From CAZVBV01 sp964578905 (GTDB taxonomy: Bacteria > Patescibacteriota > Gracilibacteria > UBA4473), in NCBI GenBank assembly GCA_964578905.1, contig CAZOER010000007.1, positions 1 through 43,473 on the forward strand: a DNA stretch of 43,473 nucleotides, in the 5' to 3' direction. The stretch's first letter is position 1, and the number at the start of each line of letters is the position of its first letter. Positions 23,897 to 31,632 of the stretch are shown piece by piece. A program made the translations under genes and the position numbers. A model generated the notes under the pieces. The model was not told the DNA's origin and did not search any database. It saw nothing but the letters and a program-made list of their open reading frames with translations.

Positions 23897-24070
23897 ATGA
23901 CATTTTTTCATTGGCATCCTCGTCCAAAAAAAATCAAAAAAAGTGCTTTTGGTGGGGAGGTGAAATCTCAAGAAGAGGTTGAGGCGCTTCATGACAAGAT
24001 TGAAACGCATGAAGAACGCGAAGCCATGCAGGCTGACATAGAACTCGAGCAACAGATAAAAGAGTTGTAA
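23897..24070 (+). CDS. Small charged protein, 57 aa
   Basis: A short frame directly after a near-consensus promoter. The N-terminus is aromatic and basic (MTFFHWHPRPKKIKKSAFGG), the rest is an acidic amphipathic helix with Glu/Gln-rich heptads ending in QQIKEL. No known family. Its TTGTAA stop doubles as the -35 of the next gene's promoter. The strong promoter, clean start and clear two-part composition favour a real gene. Confidence 0.6.
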   Translation: MTFFHWHPRPKKIKKSAFGGEVKSQEEVEALHDKIETHEEREAMQADIELEQQIKEL

Positions 24071-24093
24071 AAATGATCTGTTTGTGGTATTAT
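24065..24093 (+). promoter_or_regulatory. Promoter, TTGTAA-17-TATTAT, extended -10
   Basis: TTGTAA (24065-24070) and TATTAT (24088-24093) with TG one base before the -10; spacer 17. Leader of about 18 bases before the ATG at 24118. Confidence 0.6.
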
Positions 24094-24117
24094 ATATAGA
24101 ATAGTTTCAAAAACTTC

Positions 24118-26142
24118 ATGAAAAACTTATTTCATTCGGAATCGGAGAAAGATAATGCACGATTCGTGTGGCAGAATGCTACTCCGAATCAAAAGCCTGA
24201 TCCCGTGGAGGAAGTAGACACAAAGGGAACAGAGGTTTCAGAAGTAACCGATAAATCAAAAGAAGACCTTGCTGCTCTTAAAGCAGAACTTGTTGTGACT
24301 CCAGAATTAACAGAGAAGACTGGTGAAGTAGTGAATGAAAATGAATCAGAAAAAATAGGAACTGATAATGAAACAACGGATGAAGTAACAGAAACTCCAG
24401 AACAAGCAGCTGAACGAGAAGCAGCAGCAAAAGAAAAACAAGAACAAGAGCAAGAAGCGAAAGCGGCAGCAAAGGTATCGGTTCAAAGTATTTTGAATAA
24501 TGTTCAGAATACAGCCCTTGAAACAGAGGACGATAAGGCACAGTTTGCAAAAATTGCTCCAGCAGTAAAGAAATACTTGGAGGAATCAATTGATAAAGGT
24601 TTTATTCCCACAGAAGAAACATTTAAAAATTACCTCAAAAATAAAATTACTTCAGAACTTTCTTCTGGTAAAAAATTCGGGAATATGCTTGGAGGGGTGC
24701 TTGGAAAGAGTCCAGTAGAAAAAAAAGTAGAAGCAATTTTTGTGAAATATCCAGAAATTACAAAGGCATATACGGAGGCTCGTGAAAAATTCGTTGCCGA
24801 TATGGGATATGACAAAGATACAATGGCTCGTCTTGAGGCGGGGAAAAGTGTAGAAGCTCCAGATGTAACGAAGATGGATGTGTTTGAAGAACTGGAACAT
24901 GAAAAAAAGAAAATGGAATTATTGGGCACTATGAAAGGAACACTGGACAAAGAAGAAGTTCAACAGGAATACAAAGCATTTGTCGATGATGGAGGAGAAC
25001 TGGAATACGAAGCATGGAAAGAGGCCAATGACAAAGGTTTTGGAGGTGGAATGTTTGGAGGAATGGGAAAACTATTCAGCAAACTTATACCGCTTATCAA
25101 AGCTCTTTTTGGAAGCGGAAGTCTTGAAGATGCATGGGCGGTTATGACTGGGAAACAGGAGAAAGAAAGTGAAGTTCTTACCGAAGCGGAAGCAAAACTA
25201 AAAGAACTTGAAGCAAAAGCGAATGAAGAAAAAATAGCTCGTGGAAATGCTGAAGCCTGGGATGCACTTTTAAAAGAAAAAGGTCCAGAAGATCCAACAA
25301 TAAAAAAGTTTAATGAGTTTCGAAACATGAATAAAGATCTTATTCCAACAGTAGATGGAACAGAGGAAGACTTTCGTTCAATAAGTATTAAAGATTTTAC
25401 AAATATGATCTCGGATAAGAATACAACAGATCTTTTGACTTGGGCACAGGCAAGAAAAGAAAAAGGAGGGACAGAGAAATTGACTGAGGAAAACTGGGTA
25501 AAACTACTAGCAAGTAAAGATGAAATTATATTCTCAAAAAGCGGAGATGTTATTGATGCAAACACAACAATAGAAATTGTTTTTTCAAGCGGAAGAAAAA
25601 ACTCTATTGAAGAATGGAGTAATAAAGAAATTAAAGAACGTTTCACTCTTCCAGAAGGGGAAGATAAATATGAAAAATATAAAGAAAGATTTGATATTGA
25701 ATTTAAAGATATTCCAGAAAAACTTTTTGTCGGAAAAGATAGAAATAAAGATTTTGTGCCAGCGTTTGTTTCTTTGTTGGATCTTCCCGAAGCTTCATGG
25801 ACGGGAATGGATCCACTATCTGATAAGGACTTAGAAAAATTCAATAAATATCATGGAGAATCCTTTATAAAATTAAATCAAAGTGAGAGTCGAAAGGAGT
25901 TTGATAAAGGACGGGATGCTTTCTACACAGATTATGATAAGGGCGGAAAGTTTTTTCATGCTGTTGCTGGTGAAGGAAAAAAAGGAAAGTGGTATTCAAA
26001 ACCTGGGGTAGATGTAATGAAGGAGAGTGTTGGATCGTTTGCTGTAGATGGGACGGGTGATCATACGGCAAGAGATTATAAGTTTGAAAACGTAAAAGCA
26101 TTCTTTAACTTTTTAAACCTTGATAATCCACTTCAAGATTAA
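24118..26142 (+). CDS. Hypothetical large charged protein, 674 aa
   Basis: No family recognised. An acidic, Glu/Lys/Ala-rich, probably disordered or coiled-coil region fills residues 20-125. A more folded part follows (about 125-300), then a Gly-rich hydrophobic patch GFGGGMFGGMGKLF with LIPLIKALFG near 304-330, and a C-terminal half with aromatic residues (EASWTGMDPLSDKDLEKFNKY near 560). No signal peptide. The first 25 residues (ending RFVWQNATP) resemble in layout the head of the GH73-like protein at 27906 (ending CFVYRDAPE). Likely co-transcribed with the next small gene 15 bases on. Function unknown. Confidence 0.7.
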   Translation: MKNLFHSESEKDNARFVWQNATPNQKPDPVEEVDTKGTEVSEVTDKSKEDLAALKAELVVTPELTEKTGEVVNENESEKIGTDNETTDEVTETPEQAAEREAAAKEKQEQEQEAKAAAKVSVQSILNNVQNTALETEDDKAQFAKIAPAVKKYLEESIDKGFIPTEETFKNYLKNKITSELSSGKKFGNMLGGVLGKSPVEKKVEAIFVKYPEITKAYTEAREKFVADMGYDKDTMARLEAGKSVEAPDVTKMDVFEELEHEKKKMELLGTMKGTLDKEEVQQEYKAFVDDGGELEYEAWKEANDKGFGGGMFGGMGKLFSKLIPLIKALFGSGSLEDAWAVMTGKQEKESEVLTEAEAKLKELEAKANEEKIARGNAEAWDALLKEKGPEDPTIKKFNEFRNMNKDLIPTVDGTEEDFRSISIKDFTNMISDKNTTDLLTWAQARKEKGGTEKLTEENWVKLLASKDEIIFSKSGDVIDANTTIEIVFSSGRKNSIEEWSNKEIKERFTLPEGEDKYEKYKERFDIEFKDIPEKLFVGKDRNKDFVPAFVSLLDLPEASWTGMDPLSDKDLEKFNKYHGESFIKLNQSESRKEFDKGRDAFYTDYDKGGKFFHAVAGEGKKGKWYSKPGVDVMKESVGSFAVDGTGDHTARDYKFENVKAFFNFLNLDNPLQD

Positions 26143-26157
26143 TAATTACTTATTTTC

Positions 26158-26571
26158 ATGAACCTCCAAGACATAAAAACAAAAACCGGAAAAACAATGC
26201 AGGACTTCTCTATTCCTGAGAAGCTGATCAAAGAAGATACACCACTGGTGCAACTTATCTTGGAATCAGAGTCTATGGATGACGGAGAGCGTCAGTACTG
26301 GTTCAATCTGTCTGAAGTTATGAATAGCGAACAAGTTGAGAAATTGCGTGATATCTTGGTACGAGAAAAGCAAAAACTGGCAGAAATTGAAGCGAAATAC
26401 AGTCAGGGGGAAAAGAAAGAAGATCCAGCGCTTGCGATGCAACGAGCACAAGAATCAGGAGCCAGACGTGCAGAACAACGAGCAGAACTCAAAGCGAAAG
26501 AAGCTTCTTTTGAAGCAGAGGAAGAAAAACACCAAGACAGTCTTCTGGAGAAGGAATTGGCGAATCTTTAA
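26158..26571 (+). CDS. Hypothetical helical protein, 137 aa
   Basis: Begins 15 bases after the 674-aa gene. A short N-terminal head is followed by LILESESMDDGERQYWFNL and a long charged coiled coil (about 55-137, rich in Glu, Lys, Ala, Gln). The order of the SMDD patch, hydrophobic helix and ILVREKQK matches the 99-aa protein at 11788, pointing to a shared small family. In both places it sits beside an unknown acidic protein. Function unknown. Confidence 0.68.
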   Translation: MNLQDIKTKTGKTMQDFSIPEKLIKEDTPLVQLILESESMDDGERQYWFNLSEVMNSEQVEKLRDILVREKQKLAEIEAKYSQGEKKEDPALAMQRAQESGARRAEQRAELKAKEASFEAEEEKHQDSLLEKELANL

Positions 26572-26600
26572 GAAAGTCTACAAGTCGACGAGTTAACGAG

Positions 26601-27317
26601 TTATTTTTTGAGAAGGCTTTTTACAAACAAATACGGAAATACACACACCGCATTGAAGATGCGTTTTCCGCGTTTATGTGGTTCGAGAATAAGTCTCCAG
26701 AGCCATTCGAGACCTATCTTTTGAAGTACCTCAGGAGCTCTGAGAGCCTTTCCTGTCCAGAAATCGAATGTTCCTCCGACTCCCACAGCGATCCGCAGAG
26801 AGGGGATACGACGCCCAAATTCTTGGATCCATACTTCTTGGTTTGGTGCACCGAAGGCAACGAGTATTGCATCGGGATTTGTCTCCGCAACCGCATCAAA
26901 AGTTGTCACGGTTCCATCGATTGCTCCGGCAACTTTTAGGTTTGGATATCGTGAACACATTTCTTGTTCAACCTTTCCCACGACACCAAATCCTCCGAGG
27001 AAGAAAATAGACTTTCCCGTTTCGCTACACATTTTGCAAACCCGTTCAGCGACTTCCACCCCTGCGATTCGTTCGATTTTTTTATTCAAAAAAATACGAC
27101 TCATAAGAGAAATGCCGATGCCATCGCAGATTTTTAAATCAGCCCTTTCTAAGGCCTGTGCGAAACTTTTATTTCGCTTCGCTTCCACCAAAAACTCAGG
27201 GTTTACCGTTGCGATCTGACACAATCTGTCACCGTTTAATTTTTCTGCCAAGAGGGCATCAATTTCTTTGCGAGAAATCTGATCAATGTCGACGTCGAGA
27301 ATTGAGACTTTGTCCAT
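26601..27317 (-). CDS. WecG/TagA/CpsF family glycosyltransferase
   Basis: A GT26-type enzyme that adds a ManNAc(A)-like sugar to a lipid-linked sugar during cell-surface polymer synthesis. 238 aa. Family blocks in order: IATVNPEFLVEA, ADLKICDGIGI (catalytic Asp region), IFFLGGFGVV, ILVAFGAPNQEVWI, VGVGGTFDFWTGKALRAP, and GLEWLWRLILEPHK. The C-terminus is basic and hydrophobic (FPYLFVKSLLKK), fit for membrane attachment. I start at the ATG coding MDKVSILDVDID because the extra 25 residues upstream are not family-like. No other surface-polymer gene is adjacent. Confidence 0.92.
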   Translation of the reverse strand: MDKVSILDVDIDQISRKEIDALLAEKLNGDRLCQIATVNPEFLVEAKRNKSFAQALERADLKICDGIGISLMSRIFLNKKIERIAGVEVAERVCKMCSETGKSIFFLGGFGVVGKVEQEMCSRYPNLKVAGAIDGTVTTFDAVAETNPDAILVAFGAPNQEVWIQEFGRRIPSLRIAVGVGGTFDFWTGKALRAPEVLQKIGLEWLWRLILEPHKRGKRIFNAVCVFPYLFVKSLLKK

Positions 27318-27393
27318 TTTATCGGGAGTAACTCTAAATCTTTGTTTTGAGAATGACAAGGGAGGGGAATAATTAAAAAAAACAAAAAGCACC

Positions 27394-27530
27394 TGTCATT
27401 GCCGCTTGGCGGCAATCCTATTAGTTGTTATCGTTTTTGAAGAAGTATTGAAGAACTTGTGTCAGGATAATTCGCTTTGCTCAAAAAGAACGATATTTAT
27501 TCACAGGATCCTCGCCAAGCGAGGATGACG
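27394..27530. repeat. Paired-hairpin repeat R4
   Basis: Left hairpin ATTGCCGC-3-GCGGCAAT (27398-27416) after CTGTC; right hairpin ATCCTCGC-3-GCGAGGAT (27508-27526) before GACG. Both stems are perfect and different from each other and from R1-R3. Between divergent genes. Confidence 0.85.
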
Positions 27531-27549
27531 GGGTGTGTGGAAAATATGG

Positions 27550-27555
27550 TATAAT
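27550..27555 (+). promoter_or_regulatory. -10 box (extended, TGgTATAAT) of RNHCP gene
   Basis: Perfect TATAAT with TG one base upstream, ending eight bases before the ATG at 27564. The message would be leaderless. Confidence 0.6.
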
Positions 27556-27563
27556 GATTTCCT

Positions 27564-27881
27564 ATGAAACGATTTATTCACGTGAACAACGCCTTTGCTT
27601 GTGAAGTATGTGGGCATGAGAACCCGCCTGCAGAGCAGACTTGTCGAAATCACTGTCGTCATTGTCTCAACTCTAAACACGTTGATAAGAACCCAGGAGA
27701 TAGGCAAGAGGAGTGTGGGGGTGTAATGAAGCCAATTGATGTAGAAATACAATCAGGAAGTATGAAATCAATTGTCTTTAAATGCCAAAAATGTGGCATT
27801 GTTCGAAAAAACAAAATAGCGATCGATGATTCACGAGAAAAGCTCCTCGAAATGGTTGAAAAAAATGCTGATTTAAGGTAG
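27564..27881 (+). CDS. RNHCP domain protein
   Basis: 105 aa, two zinc-binding knuckles. The naming motif is complete: CRNHCRHCLNSKHVD followed by PGDR (about residues 28-47), with CEVCG upstream, ECGG (about 51-54) and CQKCG near 74-78. The family is known only as a small nucleic-acid-like zinc protein with no assigned function. TATAAT ends eight bases before the ATG, so the start is firm. It lies 24 bases before the GH73-like gene, but that gene has its own promoter inside the end of this one. Confidence 0.88.
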   Translation: MKRFIHVNNAFACEVCGHENPPAEQTCRNHCRHCLNSKHVDKNPGDRQEECGGVMKPIDVEIQSGSMKSIVFKCQKCGIVRKNKIAIDDSREKLLEMVEKNADLR

Positions 27882-27884
27882 AAT
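27856..27884 (+). promoter_or_regulatory. Promoter, TTGAAA-17-TAGAAT
   Basis: TTGAAA at 27856-27861 and TAGAAT at 27879-27884, spacer 17, overlapping the end of the RNHCP gene. Leader of about 15 bases before 27906. Confidence 0.6.
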
Positions 27885-27905
27885 AAAGGGAATTATTCTC
27901 TTTTT

Positions 27906-29075
27906 ATGAATCATTTCTATAACACGTTTGGAAAAACCAATGATTGGGGGTGCTTTGTATATAGAGATGCGCCTGAAAAAAATGATGTTGTAGATGCTGA
28001 AGCACAAGAACAATCAGATGAAGACTTGTCGAAAGGACAAATTGATAAAATGGACAAGGCTCAAGAGAGTCGGAATTACCAAAAGACAATCAACAAGATG
28101 ATTGAACATCTTGAGAGTGAAGAAGCAAAAGAAGCACCAGAAGGATTTGGTGCTATTCCAGCTTCAGAATTTCTTAATCGAACACAGGAAGAATTAAAAA
28201 CCTTGTTTGTAACGAAGGAGGGCGCTATTGATTTTCATGGAAATGAAGGAGCTCGTAGATATGTTGGAATGGGAGATTTGTTTGTAAGTAAACAACGATT
28301 TATCAAGATGAATGGAATCGTGGGGAAACGTTCTATTGCGAATGGAAAAGTTGGATATGTGGACAAAGGAGGGAGTTATCTTGCGATCTTTGGTGGTGAA
28401 AAAATTGATCTTGATGTTTCGGAATCAGAACAATCTGGATTTGAAAGTATTCAAGAGTTTTCAGCGGAGGAGGAAGGAATGGCAAAGGATGAATTTAAAA
28501 ACAAAGTAGAGCAAGACGAAAAGGCTCTTGAAGAAATGAGAGAATCAATGCGAAAGTTGCTCAGTGATCAGGGACTATCAAAAGAGGAAATTGATAATAT
28601 GGGAACACAAGAGATGTTTGGAATGATCGGGAAACTTATGGCACAGCAAGTGGAAGAAAAATACGGAATCCCTTGGGAGGTCTGCTTGGCGCAATCAGCA
28701 CTTGAATCAGGATATGGAAAGAAAGCATTAGGAAATAATTTCTTTGGAGTGAAAGCAATGGGAAATTATGCAGGAAAGACTCAGGAATTTCTTACGACAG
28801 AATATTGGGGAGACAAAAGTAAGGCTTCAAAAATGGTCGACAAATTCCGAGCATATGATTCGATTGCAGACTCCTTTAATGACTATGGACAACTCTTGAG
28901 TAACTCTTCTCGATATGCTGGAGCGTTTCAATATAAGCACGATCCTCGGAGATTTTTGGAAACAGTTATTGCTTCTGGGTATGCAACGGACCCAAACTAC
29001 GTTTCTAAAGCGGAGGGAGCGTTGAGACACCTTGGATATTCCCTTAATAACAGTCACGAGAGCGTGACGACATAA
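27906..29075 (+). CDS. Glucosaminidase-domain protein (GH73-like)
   Basis: 389 aa. The C-terminal ~165 residues are a FlgJ/LytG-type endo-N-acetylglucosaminidase domain that cuts peptidoglycan: GIPWEVCLAQSALESGYGKKA with the catalytic Glu at about 267, NNFFGVKAMGNY, then FRAYDSIADSFNDYGQLL and the GYATDPNYVSK end. Residues 1-220 are unlike known domains: an acidic head, then about 90-175 a compact region with KMNGIVGKRSIANGKVGYVDKGG, then a helical linker. There is no signal peptide or membrane segment, which is odd for a wall enzyme; it may be exported another way or carried by a partner. Its N-terminal 25 residues recall those of the 674-aa protein. Confidence 0.85.
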   Translation: MNHFYNTFGKTNDWGCFVYRDAPEKNDVVDAEAQEQSDEDLSKGQIDKMDKAQESRNYQKTINKMIEHLESEEAKEAPEGFGAIPASEFLNRTQEELKTLFVTKEGAIDFHGNEGARRYVGMGDLFVSKQRFIKMNGIVGKRSIANGKVGYVDKGGSYLAIFGGEKIDLDVSESEQSGFESIQEFSAEEEGMAKDEFKNKVEQDEKALEEMRESMRKLLSDQGLSKEEIDNMGTQEMFGMIGKLMAQQVEEKYGIPWEVCLAQSALESGYGKKALGNNFFGVKAMGNYAGKTQEFLTTEYWGDKSKASKMVDKFRAYDSIADSFNDYGQLLSNSSRYAGAFQYKHDPRRFLETVIASGYATDPNYVSKAEGALRHLGYSLNNSHESVTT

Positions 29076-29161
29076 GTAAACCGCATAGGAAAGCCTCTTT
29101 TTTGATGTGCTATTTTAAAACATTTCTTTTTTTGTTGCAATGGGAAATGGAGTTAATCCGC

Positions 29162-29191
29162 TTGCCAAGAGAGGAAAAGAAGTTCTACAAT
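29162..29191 (+). promoter_or_regulatory. hup promoter, TTGCCA-18-TACAAT
   Basis: TTGCCA at 29162-29167 and TACAAT at 29186-29191, spacer 18. The leader of about 30 bases holds no Shine-Dalgarno sequence. Confidence 0.55.
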
Positions 29192-29229
29192 CGCGCCAGC
29201 TTTTTTATATCTCTTAACCCATATACAAA

Positions 29230-29514
29230 ATGGCTATGTCAAAAGGCGATCTCGTTGTTGCAGTTGCAAAAAGCTGCGGATGCACTAAGAAATGTGCAGG
29301 TGATTCTCTAGAAGCAGTTCTAGGAGCAATTACAAAAGAACTCTCAAAAGGAGGGCAAGTTACTGTTACAGGATTCGGAACTTTCAAAGTTTCAAACCGA
29401 GCAGCTCGTGTTGGAGTTAACCCTCAAAATCCATCACAAAAAATCAACATCCCAGCTACAAAAGTACCTACTTTCAAAGCTGGTAAAAACTTGAAAGAAG
29501 CAGTTCGATCATAA
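29230..29514 (+). CDS. hup: HU-family DNA-binding protein
   Basis: A nucleoid protein that bends DNA as a dimer. 94 aa. The fold is plain: N-terminal helices (MSKGDLVVAVAKSCG... and CAGDSLEAVLGAITKELSKG), then the VTVTGFGTFKVSNRAARVGVNPQ strands leading into the DNA-clasping arm with its conserved proline (NPSQKINIPA), and VPTFKAGKNLKEAV at the end. Two neighbouring Cys pairs in the first helices (CGCTKKC) are unusual for HU. An in-frame ATG two codons later is possible. It has its own promoter and is followed by a strong bidirectional terminator. Confidence 0.95.
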   Translation: MAMSKGDLVVAVAKSCGCTKKCAGDSLEAVLGAITKELSKGGQVTVTGFGTFKVSNRAARVGVNPQNPSQKINIPATKVPTFKAGKNLKEAVRS

Positions 29515-29537
29515 TTCGACCCCTTTATTTCAGAATT

Positions 29538-29566
29538 AAAAAAACCCCGCATTGCGGGGTTTTTTG
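29538..29566. terminator. Bidirectional terminator after hup
   Basis: AAAACCCCGC-3-GCGGGGTTTT stem flanked by A and T runs, between the convergent hup and Pro/Thr/Glu-rich genes. Confidence 0.92.
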
Positions 29567-29580
29567 TTGGTTACAATGTT

Positions 29581-30492
29581 TTATTTTCTGAAATCAGGTT
29601 TTCGGTTCTGAGTTCCATTTGGCTTGTTTCCACCGTTTCCATTTCCACTTCCGAAATCTTGTGTGAGTGATTCCATGTCTTTCAAGAGTCCAGAGAATTC
29701 AGATCTCTTTTTTGAGAGTTCCGTTTTTTCTTCTTGGATTTTCTTTTCAAGGTCTCGAATATCTCCTTGGTATTTCTTAATGTTTTCTTTGTGAGAAGCC
29801 ACGTAATCAGTGATTTCTTGTTTGACGAGCTTCAGTGTTGCCAAAGGATTGTCTTTTGAACTCTTTGAAGCACTGTCATCAATCTTGATAGCAGGGACTT
29901 TCTCTTCTTTTGGTGTTTCGATTTTTGTATCTTCCTTTGGTTCGTCATTCGTAGTCGGAATGACCGCAGTTGTGATAAGTGGTTCATCAGATTCTTTCTT
30001 TGGCTTCTCAAATGATTGTTTTGGTTGATCAGGAACTTTAAACGGACTCGGTGTTGGAGTTGGTAAAGGAGCTACTTCCTCTACAACTGGGGCCTCTGTT
30101 TCAACGGGTTTTACCTCTTCTACAACCACCGGTTCATCACTTCCCAAAGAGAAAGGATTCGGTGTTTCTGCAGGTGCTTCGGTTTCCACTACGGGAGCCT
30201 CTGTAATAACAGGAGCTTTCGTTTCTACGACAGGAGCCTCAGTTTGAGGTGCTTCTGTTGCAGGCGCTTCTGTTTGAGGAGTTGTATCCGCAAAAGGATT
30301 TGCAGGAGTCTCCGTCATAGGAGCTTCTGTTGGTGTCCCATTATCTTCTTCAATTACAGGTTCAACGACAGGGGGCTCTGTAATCACTGGAGTCGCTCCA
30401 TCATCTTGTCCAGATGGGGTAGGAACAGCTGTTCCATCACCTTGTGCTGAATCTTGATCATCACCGCCGAGACCGAAGTTGAATTTAACCAT
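29581..30492 (-). CDS. Pro/Thr/Glu-rich repeat protein with coiled coil
   Basis: 303 aa, no known family. Residues 25-150 are made of degenerate short repeats around TEAPVVET and related TEAP units; 150-215 are Lys/Pro-rich; 215-275 form a predicted coiled coil (KLVKQEITDYVASHKENIKKY onward with heptad-like Leu/Lys/Glu); the last 30 are Gly/Asn-rich. There is no signal peptide or membrane segment despite the wall-linker-like repeat region. The head MVKFNFGLGGDDQD may be a short sorting or binding motif. Shares the bidirectional terminator with hup. Function unknown. Confidence 0.7.
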   Translation of the reverse strand: MVKFNFGLGGDDQDSAQGDGTAVPTPSGQDDGATPVITEPPVVEPVIEEDNGTPTEAPMTETPANPFADTTPQTEAPATEAPQTEAPVVETKAPVITEAPVVETEAPAETPNPFSLGSDEPVVVEEVKPVETEAPVVEEVAPLPTPTPSPFKVPDQPKQSFEKPKKESDEPLITTAVIPTTNDEPKEDTKIETPKEEKVPAIKIDDSASKSSKDNPLATLKLVKQEITDYVASHKENIKKYQGDIRDLEKKIQEEKTELSKKRSEFSGLLKDMESLTQDFGSGNGNGGNKPNGTQNRKPDFRK

Positions 30493-30586
30493 TGTTAAAC
30501 GAAGATAAATTTGACTTTTTTAGTCTTATCAGGATACTTTACAGGATTTTAGAAGAAAAATCAACCTTTTTGAACCCTTTTTGCCC

Positions 30587-31624
30587 GTGAAAACCTTTCA
30601 AGAGCGAGTTTCGGAGTTTTCCCTTGAAGCAAAAGCAACGCTTGGAAAAGTGAAAACACTCGCATCTCTCGAGGAATTCAATGCCTCTTTTTTAGGGAAG
30701 AAAAGTGAGTTGAACGTTTTGATGAAAGAATTAAAGGAGCTCTCTGCTGAAGAGAAGAAAGTAGCGGGACCCGCAATTCAGAAAGTGAGAACAGAATTGC
30801 AAACAGAATACGAGACAAAGAAGAATAGTTTTGAAACAAAGGCTTTGAACGAAAAATTGGTTTCAGATTGGATTGATGTAACAAAACAGAAATTCACAGG
30901 GAACGGATCACAACATCCGATTTCTCGAGTACAACGACAAGTTGAAGATATCTTCACCTCCATGGGCTTTGAAATTGCTGATGGAAGAGAGGTGGAAACA
31001 GAGTGGCACAACTTTGATGCCCTCAACATTCCAGCAGCGCACCCTGCACGTGATATGCAGGATACGTTTTGGATTCAAAAAAACTCAGACAATCCGCATG
31101 AAAATGCGGTTCTTCGTACACAAACCTCAAACGTTCAGATTCGAACAATGATGGAGCATGGGGCTCCTGTTCGACTCATTGCGCCGGGGCGTGTATTTCG
31201 AAGTGAGGATGTAGACACGACGCATGATGCTACCTTCTACCAAGTAGAGGGACTCGTCGTCGATAAAAATATCTCATTATCCCACTTGAAAGGCACCATC
31301 CAGACAATGCTCTCAGAGCTGTTTGAACGCGAAGTAAAGATTCGATTTCGTCCCGGATATTTCCCGTTTGTGGAGCCAGGGCTTGAGGTCGATATGTGGT
31401 TCGAATTCACGACCAAAGCAGGAGAGAAAAAAGCTTTGTGGCTCGAATTCATGGGAGCAGGTATGGTTCATCCAAACGTTCTGAAAAACTGTGGAATTGA
31501 TTCCAAACAGTATTCAGGATTTGCATTTGGATTTGGACTGACGAGACTCGCGATGATGCGATATGGCATCGATGACATTCGTCTTCTCTTTTCACAAAAG
31601 AAAGACTTTTTAAGACAATTTTAA
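30587..31624 (+). CDS. pheS: Phenylalanyl-tRNA synthetase alpha subunit
   Basis: Catalytic subunit of the alpha2-beta2 enzyme. 345 aa. Seen: N-terminal coiled coil (about 1-85), HPISRVQRQVEDIFTSMGF, class II motif 2 around APGRVFRSEDVDTTHDATF (RSED, then H and F contacts), FRPGYFPFVEPGLEVD, GAGMVHPNVL, and motif 3 FGFGLTRLAMMRYGIDD. The GTG at 30587 gives the usual MKTFQERV opening; a TTG two codons earlier is also in frame. The usual partner pheT is not next to it: rpoD follows nine bases later, then greA, so this is a mixed translation/transcription operon. Confidence 0.95.
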   Translation: MKTFQERVSEFSLEAKATLGKVKTLASLEEFNASFLGKKSELNVLMKELKELSAEEKKVAGPAIQKVRTELQTEYETKKNSFETKALNEKLVSDWIDVTKQKFTGNGSQHPISRVQRQVEDIFTSMGFEIADGREVETEWHNFDALNIPAAHPARDMQDTFWIQKNSDNPHENAVLRTQTSNVQIRTMMEHGAPVRLIAPGRVFRSEDVDTTHDATFYQVEGLVVDKNISLSHLKGTIQTMLSELFEREVKIRFRPGYFPFVEPGLEVDMWFEFTTKAGEKKALWLEFMGAGMVHPNVLKNCGIDSKQYSGFAFGFGLTRLAMMRYGIDDIRLLFSQKKDFLRQF

Positions 31625-31632
31625 TTTATACT

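Noticed and set aside
24960..25844. Long minus-strand open frame (294 codons) opposite the 674-aa gene
   Set aside because: It mirrors the codon bias of the plus-strand gene, is Ser/Phe-rich as expected of an antisense shadow, and has no promoter or family features.
26572..26600. Terminator after the 137-aa gene
   Set aside because: Repeated ACGAGTTA words and a T run are present, but no good stem forms.
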